From NCBI RefSeq assembly GCF_015645445.1, contig NZ_JADOGI010000060.1:1-49749 (forward strand): a stretch of 49,749 bases of DNA. The letters are read 5' to 3'. Position 1 is the stretch's first letter. Each line of letters starts with the position of its first letter. The DNA comes from Nonomuraea cypriaca. GTDB taxonomy: Bacteria > Actinomycetota > Actinomycetes > Streptosporangiales > Streptosporangiaceae. The notes under the pieces were generated by a model, which saw only the letters and a program-made list of their open reading frames with translations, ran no database searches and had not been told where the DNA came from. Shown here piece after piece: positions 25,777-32,842 of the stretch. Both the position numbers and the translations under genes were made by a program.

Positions 25777-26365
25777 CGGCGTGCCGCTCCTCGCGCCACG
25801 GGTTCCCGTAGTTGTGATAGCCGAAGCTTTCCCAGAAGCCCGGCTCGTCGAAGCGCTGCATCGTGATGCCGTTCACCCACTTCGCGGACTTCCAGAAGTA
25901 GAGATGCGGCACGAGTAGCCTGGCCGGACCACCGTGCTCAACGTGAAGCGGCTCTCCCTCGTACTCGTACACGATCCAGGCCTTGCCCCCAACCAGGTCC
26001 TCCAACGGGAGGTTCGTGGTGTAGCCCCCGTACGAATGCACCATCGCGTATTCGTCGTAGGTCTCGATGTCCTCGAAGAAGGTGTCGAGCGCGACGCCCC
26101 GCCACTGGGTCCCGAGTTTCGTCCACCGGGTCACGCAGTGGATATCGACGTTGATCTCCTCTGAGGGCAAGGCCATCATCTCGTCCCAATTCCACCGCCT
26201 TGGCTTGCCGCTCTCAGGCGTGATTGTGAAGCTCCATTTCTCCGTCGAGATCAGCTGCGTTGGCCCAGCCGTCAGCACGGGGAATCCGTGGGTCAGATGC
26301 TGGCCGGGCGGCAGATCGACGGCACGCGGATCGTGATGACCGAAGAAGCCACGCGAGATTGTCAC
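25769..26365 (-). CDS. Sulfite oxidase-like molybdopterin oxidoreductase
   Basis: From GTG 26363-26365 (GGAAGAGAG upstream) the protein is 198 aa and starts MTISRGFFGHHDPRAVDLPP, as relatives do. A longer frame reaches the operator but is unlikely. Motifs: GQHLTHGFPVLTAGPT, RWNWDEMMALPSEE, DIHCVTRWTKLGTQWRGV with Cys77 as Mo ligand, YGGYTTNLPLEDL, VEHGGPARLLVPHLYFWKSA. This is the SUOX/YedY fold without heme or a secretion signal, so it is cytoplasmic. Reduction of sulfoxides, as in MsrP, is possible given the neighbours, but the substrate is unknown. It heads an operon with the reductase and DUF6510 under the palindrome at 26445. Confidence 0.9.
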   Translation of the reverse strand: MTISRGFFGHHDPRAVDLPPGQHLTHGFPVLTAGPTQLISTEKWSFTITPESGKPRRWNWDEMMALPSEEINVDIHCVTRWTKLGTQWRGVALDTFFEDIETYDEYAMVHSYGGYTTNLPLEDLVGGKAWIVYEYEGEPLHVEHGGPARLLVPHLYFWKSAKWVNGITMQRFDEPGFWESFGYHNYGNPWREERHAGD

Positions 26366-26444
26366 CCTGTGCTCTCTTCCAGACCCGACGGTCTTTAGTG
26401 GTGGGTGTCTCACGGTCGGGTCGATGGCGGCAGCGACCGTACTA

Positions 26445-26460
26445 TGGACGATTTCGTCCA
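26445..26460. promoter_or_regulatory. Operator TGGACGATTTCGTCCA upstream of the molybdoenzyme operon
   Basis: Perfect inverted 7-bp halves (TGGACGA/TCGTCCA) with TT between, 80 bp before the GTG start. On the minus strand TAGTAC follows directly, a fair -10. It matches the sites at 15852 and 18163 closely. Confidence 0.65.
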
Positions 26461-26989
26461 ACATAGGGTCCCGCTGTAACCGGTGTCAACGCGCACGCGC
26501 GCGCACCGCGCTCTCTAGGAGCTACTGAACATCATCCCGCGCGGCGCGGTAGGCCTTGTGGTTGGGCCGGTCGTTGGCCTTCGGGTTCGGCGCATGCCCT
26601 CGAGCCCACTGCGACGCTGGCACCGGAGCCGACGGTCGCCCTTCTTCCTGTCCTTGGCGATGGCACCACGATGCTGGCTGCCCTCCATCTCCTCGACGTT
26701 AGGATCTTGTCGTCGATGTCGGTGATGTCGGTGATGTCGCGGATGAACGTCACCGCGTAGCCGCGGTCGCGCAGCGAGCGCTGCAGGAACGTCGAAGTTG
26801 ACCCCCGAGCGGACGTGAGGCTCCGACTGCACGGTCAGGCCACAGATGTTTCTCTCGCCCCGATCAACTATGAGAGAGGCCGTTGCGAGCGTGTTGGATT
26901 GCAGAACTCGGACTATATAGACCAGAATCCGGCGAGGTGGCCGAGAGAAACGGGCCGTCGATCAACGCCCTGGCCGGCCCTGTCGTGGT
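26461..26989. other. Region of gene fragments, no intact gene
   Basis: A minus-strand piece at about 26703-26790 reads SLRDRGYAVTFIRDITDITD then IDDKIL, resembling the NVTDIDDKIL signature of cysteinyl-tRNA synthetase. It contains a 9-bp tandem repeat (ITD twice) and then loses the family pattern. A degenerate operator (CGGACTATATAGACCA) lies at 26909-26924. Nothing else is recognisable. Confidence 0.4.
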
Positions 26990-27767
26990 GCGACCAGGCG
27001 AACCGAGACGGTGGCCTCCATTGGCTGATGGCAGATGTTCCGACGTGCTGCGATTCGGCGGCGACCCCGGACTGGCACCTGAACACCTTCAGGATTCATT
27101 GGCCGCCCATCTGGCTAACTGCCCGGACTGCGCGTCATATGTCTCACAGATCGCCACGACCCGCGAGTTCCTTGGACGGCACGCTGGTCCCGGCGACGTC
27201 CAGAACGACCTGGCCGACGACGTGATGCCGGTGGCAGGAGAGTCCCTGGCGACGGGCGCCGAGGCCTTGCGAAGTGCGGACTCACTCGAAGACCTCAACA
27301 GCGATGCCGATGAGCCCGCGCTCTTCTACCCAGATCTCTACCCAGGCGAAGACAGGATCGACGGGTGGGTCGATAGCCCGGAACAGTGGCGCGGCGGCGC
27401 ACAGCCTGGGCCCGGAGGAAGTCGACGAGACCCGAGAGGTATACGACCTGCTCGACAAGGCACTCGGCGAACCGCCCGAGCCACTCGGCGAGCTTGTCGC
27501 GCTCGTCGATCTACAGGGCTACGCGCTGGCCGGCTCAGCGCAAGCACTCGGACTCGACGAGCGATCGGCAACAGCCGCCTTGGCACGCGCGCCCGGAACC
27601 ACGTCCGTGGCCGTCTCGACGAGTACCTGCATGGTGCCGAGTCAACGGCGCAGGGTGCCCCGGTGAGCCAAGAGAGCCCATCTGGCCGCGACGCCGGGGG
27701 CGGCGCCCTCCCGTCAGAAGCGCAGCCAAACGCACCGGGCCTTGTTCTCCAGATGCAGATCGTCTGA
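26990..27767 (+). pseudogene. zf-HC2 anti-sigma / sigma region 4 remnant
   Basis: Two halves can be read. The first has DSLAAHLANCPDCASYVSQI (27090-27150), a zinc-finger anti-sigma motif (HxxxCxxC), followed by an acidic linker with SADSLEDLNSDADEPALFYP. After a frame change near 27400 the second gives EPLGELVALVDLQGYALAGS and QALGLDERSATAALAR. After another shift it gives RNHVRGRLDEYLHGAE, which is sigma-70 region 4. Whether this was one fused protein or two genes merged by deletion is unclear. It cannot give a working sigma factor as written. Confidence 0.6.
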
Positions 27768-27800
27768 GCGAGCAGAGCACCATCTGACCCGAGGAGGAGC

Positions 27801-28197
27801 ATGTCATTAACAGCATCCGACCTTGAGCGTATTCGCTCCGAGATCACCGCGGATCGCGACAATGCCTGGGCTGCAGCGGCGAACTACCAGCCGATATACG
27901 TTGCCGACGCCGCGGCACGCATAGCGATTGTGGGACAGGCGCCCGGACGCAAGGCACAGGAGTCGGGCATCCCGTGGAACGACGCGAGTGGAGCCCGTCT
28001 CATCGACTGGCTCGGAGTCGACGAGACAACGTTCCGCGCCTCATCACGCTTCGCTCTCCTGCCGATGGACTTCTACTACCCCGGCAAGGGGCCACACGGT
28101 GACCTTCCTTCTTGCCAAGACTTCGCAGCCCGATGGCAACCCGCGGATCCTCCAGGCGATGCCCCACATTCAGCTGGTGCGAGCGGCCCTGGCGTAA
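27801..28197 (+). pseudogene. Uracil-DNA glycosylase family protein, truncated and frameshifted
   Basis: ATG 27801 is preceded by GAGGAGGAGC. The first 110 residues are a normal uracil-DNA glycosylase-family start: ARIAIVGQAPGRKAQESGIP (motif GQAPG), WNDASGARLIDWLGVDE, FALLPMDFYYPGKGPHGDLP. After CQDFAARW the frame breaks. The other frame gives NPRILQAMPHIQL and then stops at 28197. The second half of the domain, with the catalytic HPS loop, is missing. These enzymes remove uracil from DNA; this copy is inactive. Confidence 0.8.
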
Positions 28198-28226
28198 CGG
28201 GCGAAGGCATCATTGAAGCTGATTAG

Positions 28227-28242
28227 TATACTAAATAGTCCA
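28227..28242. promoter_or_regulatory. Half-conserved operator (TATACTAAATAGTCCA)
   Basis: The right half GTCCA and the N6 spacing are kept; the left half is TATAC. It is directly before the TetR remnant, so it may be a decayed autoregulatory site. Confidence 0.3.
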
Positions 28243-28742
28243 ATGAGCGTGGCAGAATACGTGAGCGGTGTCGACTGGCCGGGAGGGATTGATGAGGACA
28301 CACTTCGGGGAAGTCCTGGCCCGCGAAAGCGCTTGTCTGGCTGGAGTCACCGATGGGGCGATGCTAGCCAGCTGGCGTCGCCGGGTCGTCAAGGAGCTCA
28401 TGACCCCCGCGATCGCCGTACGTGTTGGCGCTGCGACAATCAGGTGATGCACCTGAGCGAGCCGACTTACTCGATCGCTGGCGCGAGCTCATCGCCGAGA
28501 CGGTGGACCGGTTGCTGCAGTCCGGCATCACGTGGGACATACTCTGGCCTTCCGCGCAGACCCCGAGGGGCGATGTTGACCCCCAGAAGACTGCGGTGCT
28601 GATTCTTGCTGCGCTTCATGGAGGAAGCACCCTGAGTCAGATTGCACAGGACCCATGGCCACTCAACGCCGCGCTCGACATCGCGCTCGCGCCTTTTGCG
28701 GCGACCGAGGACGACAGCCCTGCGAGGAAGGGGAACGAGTAG
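28243..28742 (+). pseudogene. TetR family regulator remnant (C-terminal domain)
   Basis: The frame ending at 28742 reads ETVDRLLQSGITWDILWPSA, then DVDPQKTAVLILAALHGGST and DPWPLNAALDIALAPFAA. This is the last third of a TetR-family ligand domain (the PxxxAxxLLAALQGG pattern). Upstream, another frame gives FGEVLARESACLAGV, the middle of such a domain. The DNA-binding N-terminus is missing. It ends 26 bp before an intact TetR gene, so it is a decayed tandem paralogue. Confidence 0.65.
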
Positions 28743-28768
28743 CCCGATATCAGTAACATGAATTCGTG

Positions 28769-29395
28769 ATGACGACCGCTGACTCGCAAACTGGCAGACG
28801 CCTGACGGCGCGCGGTGCAAAAACGCGGGCAAGGATCGTCGCCGCAGCAGCCGACCTGATGTACATCCAAGGAGTCGGAGATACCACGCTCGACGACGTG
28901 CTCGCGGCGAGCGGAGTGAGCAAGTCGCAGTTGTACCACCACTTTGACGGCAAGGACGCACTCGTACGGGCCGTCATCGACCACGTAGGAGAACGCGTCA
29001 TCGAGCGTGAGCGCGACGCCCTCGGCCATGTCTCGACGATCCCAGGGCTGCGACGCTGGCGGGATGCGTTGGTACGGAACAACGCCCTTCGCCATGGCGC
29101 CTACGGCTGTGCGCTCGGCTCAATGGCCTCCGAGGTTTCCGATCATGACGCTCTCGCGCGCCAGGCCCTGTCCCACCTGTTCACCGAATGGCAGGGACTG
29201 CTGGCAGACGTATTGCGCAGGCTTCAAGACGGTGGTGCGCTTCCGCCCGAGGCGTCGATCGACCAACTCGCGACCGGGCTCTTGGCCGCCCTCCAGGGCG
29301 GATACATGCTGGCCCAGACTGCGCGCGATGTCACACCGATGGCAACATCAATCGACATGGCGCTTGCGCATATCGAGAGCCTGTCTGCTGGTTGA
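28769..29395 (+). CDS. TetR family transcriptional regulator
   Basis: This is a 208-aa protein from ATG 28769 (a GTG lies just before it). N-terminal HTH: ARIVAAAADLMYIQGVGDTT, LDDVLAASGVSKSQLYHHFD near residues 40-60, typical of TetR. The ligand domain holds YGCALGSMASEVSDHD and LATGLLAALQGGYMLAQTAR. These proteins are dimeric repressors released by a small ligand. It is the only intact TetR near the TGGAC-N6-GTCCA sites and is the natural candidate to bind them, which is inference. No clear ribosome site or palindrome lies in the 26 bp before it. It is divergent in orientation from the GNAT gene at 29457. Confidence 0.9.
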   Translation: MTTADSQTGRRLTARGAKTRARIVAAAADLMYIQGVGDTTLDDVLAASGVSKSQLYHHFDGKDALVRAVIDHVGERVIERERDALGHVSTIPGLRRWRDALVRNNALRHGAYGCALGSMASEVSDHDALARQALSHLFTEWQGLLADVLRRLQDGGALPPEASIDQLATGLLAALQGGYMLAQTARDVTPMATSIDMALAHIESLSAG

Positions 29396-29456
29396 GTTCA
29401 CCGCAGACCAAGCCACAGACAGAGGCTGTGACCCTAGCCCGAGATTCGGTTCGAAC

Positions 29457-30074
29457 TCACCAGTCGTCTAGCCCGTCTGGGTCATAGGAGTAGTCCAGCG
29501 AGATTCCAGGTCGGATCTTGTGGAGGTCGGCCCGGCCCATCCGCAGCACCTCGAGTCTTACACCACGGTGTGCCCAGTCGAAGTCATCGACGACTGTCAT
29601 TCCGAGACGCTTGGCAACGGCGAGGCTGCCGGCGTTTTGCGCCGGCGTCGCAACGAAGACCTCGTCGACGTCGTCGGCAAGAAATGCCTGGTGTGCCAGG
29701 GCATGCCCAATCTGGCCAGCCACACCGTGGCCACGGGCCACGGGCCGCAGATGCCACCCCATCACAAGCTGGGGATCGCGCGGACTGAAGGGAAGCAGGG
29801 TCGCGCCGCCGAGGAGCTGGCCGTCATCGGCCGCCTCCACTGCCCACAGGCCCTGTGGCACCGGGCTCTGTGACGACTGCAGATCCCAGTCTCCCAACAG
29901 TTCGCGCATCTCGGCGAGGTCACGCACAGGCTGTCGCCTGCCGATCGCCTTGGCGGTTCTCGGGTCCCCATAGATCTCGAACGCCCCCTGGGCATCTTCG
30001 GCAGACCAAGACCGCAAGATGAGGGTCGGAGTGACGATGCGCTCAGGCTCGATGGTGATGTGCAGGTCGTCCAT
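29457..30074 (-). CDS. GNAT family N-acetyltransferase, RimJ/RimL type
   Basis: The 205-aa protein starts MDDLHITIEPERIVTPTLIL. Strand and helix pattern RSWSAEDAQGAFEIYGDPRT, then GATLLPFSPRDPQLVMGWHL, the acetyl-CoA loop RPVARGHGVAGQIGHALAHQ near 120-139, and AQNAGSLAVAKRLGM near 155-170. It is a relative of the GNAT at 15938. The substrate is unknown. Its start is 4 bp after the stop of the GNAT at 30079-30420, so both are likely made from the promoter near 30485. Confidence 0.87.
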   Translation of the reverse strand: MDDLHITIEPERIVTPTLILRSWSAEDAQGAFEIYGDPRTAKAIGRRQPVRDLAEMRELLGDWDLQSSQSPVPQGLWAVEAADDGQLLGGATLLPFSPRDPQLVMGWHLRPVARGHGVAGQIGHALAHQAFLADDVDEVFVATPAQNAGSLAVAKRLGMTVVDDFDWAHRGVRLEVLRMGRADLHKIRPGISLDYSYDPDGLDDW

Positions 30075-30078
30075 GACG

Positions 30079-30420
30079 TCAGCGCCCGCTGTTCGTGTCT
30101 CGCGCGGAGCGAGTGGCGGTGAAGGCCGAGCGGCTGATGTCGACGGCGTCGTTGTGGTCTTGGACGTAGTCGGCGGCAAACCCGCAGTAGATGCCAACCT
30201 TGGTCCGACTCTGGCTCAGGTCTTCTAGAGCGTAGCGCGCCAGGGTCGACGCGATGCCCCGATGCCGTTGGTCTGGGTCGACGTAAGAGTGGGTGAGCGT
30301 GACCCGCTCGCCAGTCGTCTCGTAAGCCAGGTTACCGACGACCCGGCCATCGGTCAGCGCCTCGTAGAGCCGGGTGGTCTCGTCCTTGCGCACCTCAACG
30401 GCGGCCGGTGATGGCTCCAT
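30079..30420 (-). CDS. Small GNAT acetyltransferase (PF14542-like)
   Basis: The 113-aa protein has the reduced GNAT fold of the YjdJ-type family: RLYEALTDGRVVGNLAYETT, LTHSYVDPDQRHRGIASTLA (acetyl-CoA loop R-H-R-G-I-A), and VGIYCGFAADYVQDH at the C-terminal strand. Relatives end CPFVADYI. It probably acetylates a small molecule or a protein side chain. The ATG at 30420 is preceded by GAAGAGAAC. Its upstream region holds the operator at 30485-30500. Confidence 0.82.
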   Translation of the reverse strand: MEPSPAAVEVRKDETTRLYEALTDGRVVGNLAYETTGERVTLTHSYVDPDQRHRGIASTLARYALEDLSQSRTKVGIYCGFAADYVQDHNDAVDISRSAFTATRSARDTNSGR

Positions 30421-30484
30421 GTTCTCTTCTCGCCTCGTTCGTCTTCGGTCGGTGGCCCCGAGCAGTCCTCATCAAGCGCACGAA

Positions 30485-30500
30485 CGGACCACCTAGTCCA
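30485..30500. promoter_or_regulatory. Operator CGGACCACCTAGTCCA between divergent GNAT genes
   Basis: CGGAC-CACCTA-GTCCA, one change from the motif. It lies 65 bp before the minus-strand GNAT start at 30420. On the plus strand TATATG follows directly. Confidence 0.55.
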
Positions 30501-30547
30501 ATATATGCTACTGCGACTGTGCAGTACGCGCATATAGACGCCATACT

Positions 30548-30563
30548 TGGACTTGAAGGTCCG
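30548..30563. promoter_or_regulatory. Operator TGGACTTGAAGGTCCG upstream of plus-strand GNAT
   Basis: TGGAC-TTGAAG-GTCCG, one change from the motif. TATAGC follows one base later, a good -10 for the gene starting at 30617. The placement between -35 and -10 is as at 18163. Confidence 0.58.
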
Positions 30564-30616
30564 ATATAGCGCGCGCACGAGTGCGCGGCGTGACTACACA
30601 TTGGAAGGGTGATCCG

Positions 30617-30985
30617 ATGAGCAGGGAAGAACAGGCGCCGGTAACCGAGGAGCTGATCGACAACACCGATCAAGGCCGCTTTGAGCTCTACCGCGACGGC
30701 GACCTAGTCGGCTGGCTCTACTACACCCACCTGAAGCCCAACCGGTACGCAATACTGCATACCGAGGTGGAGTCGAGTCATCAACACCAGGGCGTAGCGG
30801 GCGCGATGGTGCGGCGAGTGCTCGACGAGATCCGCGCCCGCGAGGGCACGATCACCGCTATCTGCCCCTTTGTGGCCGACTACCTCTCGCGAACGACCAC
30901 CTATGCCGATCTGATCGACGCCCGACACCCAGGCTACTCCGATCGTGCTGCTGCCGAGTCAGCGCGGGCCAAGGCCGGTGGCTGA
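30617..30985 (+). CDS. Small GNAT acetyltransferase (PF14542-like)
   Basis: The 122-aa protein starts at ATG 30617 behind GGAAGGG. Core: RFELYRDGDLVGWLYYTHLK, ILHTEVESSHQHQGVAGAMV (acetyl-CoA loop Q-H-Q-G-V-A), and ITAICPFVADYLSRTTTYAD near 88-107. The C-terminal LIDARHPGYSDRAA matches the tails LIDPKHPG and LIDKVHPG of the two paralogues at 32226 and 31740. It is divergent from the GNAT pair on the minus strand, with two operators between. The substrate is unknown. Confidence 0.87.
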   Translation: MSREEQAPVTEELIDNTDQGRFELYRDGDLVGWLYYTHLKPNRYAILHTEVESSHQHQGVAGAMVRRVLDEIRAREGTITAICPFVADYLSRTTTYADLIDARHPGYSDRAAAESARAKAGG

Positions 30986-31234
30986 GACCACCGGGCCCCG
31001 CTCAGCAGACCCCCCGGACGAGCACTATCGCGGCCTCACGACGTGGTCGCGCGGTGGCCTAGTTCCTCCGCAGCATCCTGGGAGATCATCTCGGCAGCGC
31101 TCTCATTCTCACAGCGGTCATGGTGCTCTCGTTGCTCTGGGCAAGTGTCACCGGTCGGACCTACCACTCGTTCCGGGACACCAAGATTTAAGTCGCCGTT
31201 GGAATGCAGATGTTGGTCCCGAAAGTGGGCAATC

Positions 31235-31453
31235 TCATGCCGGTACCTCAGGCGCCTCGGGCAGGTAGCCACTGGCCACTAGTGCAAGGCCACCCGCACC
31301 AACCCCCCTCACCACCGCCCAGAAACAGGCCAACCAGCTCATCAGCAGCGAACGCGCCCCCGTCGAGCCGTCGGTCAGTTGCTTGGTCAGGTGCTGTGCC
31401 TGCTCGGCCAATTCGGCACGGCGGGCGGCGATCCGTTCCAGCAGCGACGACAT
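31235..31453 (-). pseudogene. Small coiled-coil ORF fused to a sigma-factor tail remnant
   Basis: The frame starts MSSLLERIAARRAELAEQAQ, a charged coiled coil seen in small actinobacterial proteins. It then turns hydrophobic and ends GLALVASGYLPEAPEVPA. That ending resembles the C-terminus of the sigma factor at 17442 (VALVADGYLAEAPAVRSA), so two fragments were joined. Just upstream on the plus strand (31063-31194) a 43-codon frame with one membrane span (ALILTAVMVLSLLWASVTG) ends at TAA without a start. No functional gene is evident. Confidence 0.35.
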
Positions 31454-31581
31454 CTGGAGGCTTCGGGTACGTATGCCTTAGATGCTTGACCAGTCCGCTG
31501 GGGTGTTCCCCTACGAGTCGTCCGACCCTGACCCCATAGTTAACGCTGGTCCACGAAGGCCCAGTTGCTGCCTCCGAGTCC

Positions 31582-31730
31582 TTATGGACGAATCCGGATG
31601 ATCGTCTTTCCGTTGCGTCGCTCGGTCGGGTTGAGGGCGGCGGCGGCGTCGTCGAGGATCGCGACGTTGCCGATGTTCGTCCGCAGCCGCCCATCCCGGA
31701 CCCGCTGGACGACTCGAACCACGTCTGAAC
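31582..31730 (-). pseudogene. Quinone oxidoreductase 3' fragment (duplicate)
   Basis: The last 45 codons read VVQRVRDGRLRTNIGNVAIL and NPTERRNGKTIIRIRP, nearly identical to the end of the intact quinone oxidoreductase at 32843 (VVQRVRDGRLRTNIGNVATL...GKTIIRVRS). Only the C-terminus is present. It is a duplication remnant lying directly after the decayed GNAT copy. Confidence 0.8.
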
Positions 31731-31739
31731 GCCGGACGG

Positions 31740-32189
31740 TTACGCCAGGTCGTGCTCGAGCGCGGTGAGCTCCTCGTCGCGGTCGCCTTCCGCAGGGGTA
31801 GGCGCCGGCGCCAGGATGGACCTTGTCGATGAGATCGAGGTTCCAGGCGGCGAGCAATGAACTCACCCACGACCGGGCAGATGACGGTGATCTTCTTCCC
31901 GCTCTCGCGAATCTCATCCAGCACGCGAGCGGCGAGCTCTGTGACCACCCGATTGCGGCGGTAGGTGGGGGCGACCCAGGTCGTCAGCAGCACAACGCGG
32001 CCGCCCACGAACCGGTACGGGAGCTCGGCGATCGCTTCGGCGCGCCGAGGGTGGCGATCCAGCGGCCGCGCTCCGCGTCGTTGCTGAAATCGAGCTCCCA
32101 GCTGGACCTCCACCTCGCCGAGACTTGTCTCATCCAGAGCAGCGATGAGCGCCGCGGGCGGCCGCCTCTGCCTCGATATTGATCGTCAT
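31740..32189 (-). pseudogene. PF14542-like GNAT acetyltransferase, frameshifted
   Basis: From ATG 32187-32189 the frame meets a stop after about 18 codons. Further on, another frame gives IAELPYRFVGGRVVLLTTWV, YRRNRVVTELAARVLDEIRE and KKITVICPVVGEFIA. A third frame gives NLDLIDKVHPG. These match the intact GNAT at 32226-32684 in order (ELIRRVLDDVRA, ICPVVRRFIE, DLIDPKHPG). The acetyl-CoA loop RGxG is degenerate. It is a decayed tandem copy. Confidence 0.75.
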
Positions 32190-32225
32190 TGCCGAAAACG
32201 TTCTGTTGGGGGCCCGTAGGTTGGT

Positions 32226-32684
32226 TTAGGACCGGCGTGACCCTTTGGTCACCCCAGGGTGCTTGGGGTCGATGAGGTCGGTGTACTCGGGGTTGTGCTC
32301 GATGAACCTACGCACGACCGGGCACATGATGGTGACCGTCTTGCCTTGCGCACGCACGTCGTCGAGGACGCGTCTGATGAGCTCGGTGCCGATGCCCTGT
32401 TTGCGGAACTCGGGGAACACCGAGGTGGCCAGCAACACGAGCCGGTTGTCGCTGGCGACGTTGTAGGGCAGGCCGGCGATCTCGCGGTCGCCGGCGATGG
32501 CCTCGTAGATGCCGATTTTCTCGTCGTTGACGACTTGGAAGTCGAACGCGGGGGCGTGGGGGTCGTCGATTACCTCGTCGATAAGGGCGATCTGGTCCTG
32601 GCTGAGGGTGCCTTTCCCGTCGGGGTATCCGGCCTCGTCCGGGTATTCGAAAGCGTAGCGGCCCGGCTCGGTTGGGTCCGTCAT
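32226..32684 (-). CDS. GNAT family acetyltransferase (PF14542-like, with N-terminal extension)
   Basis: From ATG 32682-32684 the protein is 152 aa. A 50-residue leader (PDEAGYPDGKGTLSQDQIAL) precedes the GNAT core: IGIYEAIAGDREIAGLPYNV, LLATSVFPEFRKQGIGTELI with the acetyl-CoA loop R-K-Q-G-I-G, and KTVTIMCPVVRRFIEHNPEY. The tail LIDPKHPG is shared with its paralogues. It lies 158 bp after the quinone oxidoreductase on the same strand, the order also seen, broken, in the neighbouring duplicate. Confidence 0.85.
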   Translation of the reverse strand: MTDPTEPGRYAFEYPDEAGYPDGKGTLSQDQIALIDEVIDDPHAPAFDFQVVNDEKIGIYEAIAGDREIAGLPYNVASDNRLVLLATSVFPEFRKQGIGTELIRRVLDDVRAQGKTVTIMCPVVRRFIEHNPEYTDLIDPKHPGVTKGSRRS

Positions 32685-32842
32685 GAGGGTGTCCGTTCGT
32701 TGATGGTCATCAGATCGCTCTCGGGTCGTGGCGATAGTCCTACTCGCCCAGTCGCATGTCGTCGACGTAGGCGAAGGGCCAACCATCGACGTACTTCTCG
32801 CTCCTGCGGGGGGTCGTTCTCGTGCTTGGGTGTGCCGAGTCC

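Noticed and set aside
26365..26464. Longer start for the sulfite oxidase-like gene, beginning in the operator
   Set aside because: The extra 33 residues have no counterpart in the family, and GTG 26365 has a good ribosome site and the conserved N-terminus.
31063..31194. Plus-strand 43-codon frame with one membrane span
   Set aside because: It opens directly after a stop codon and has no start codon; at most a fragment.
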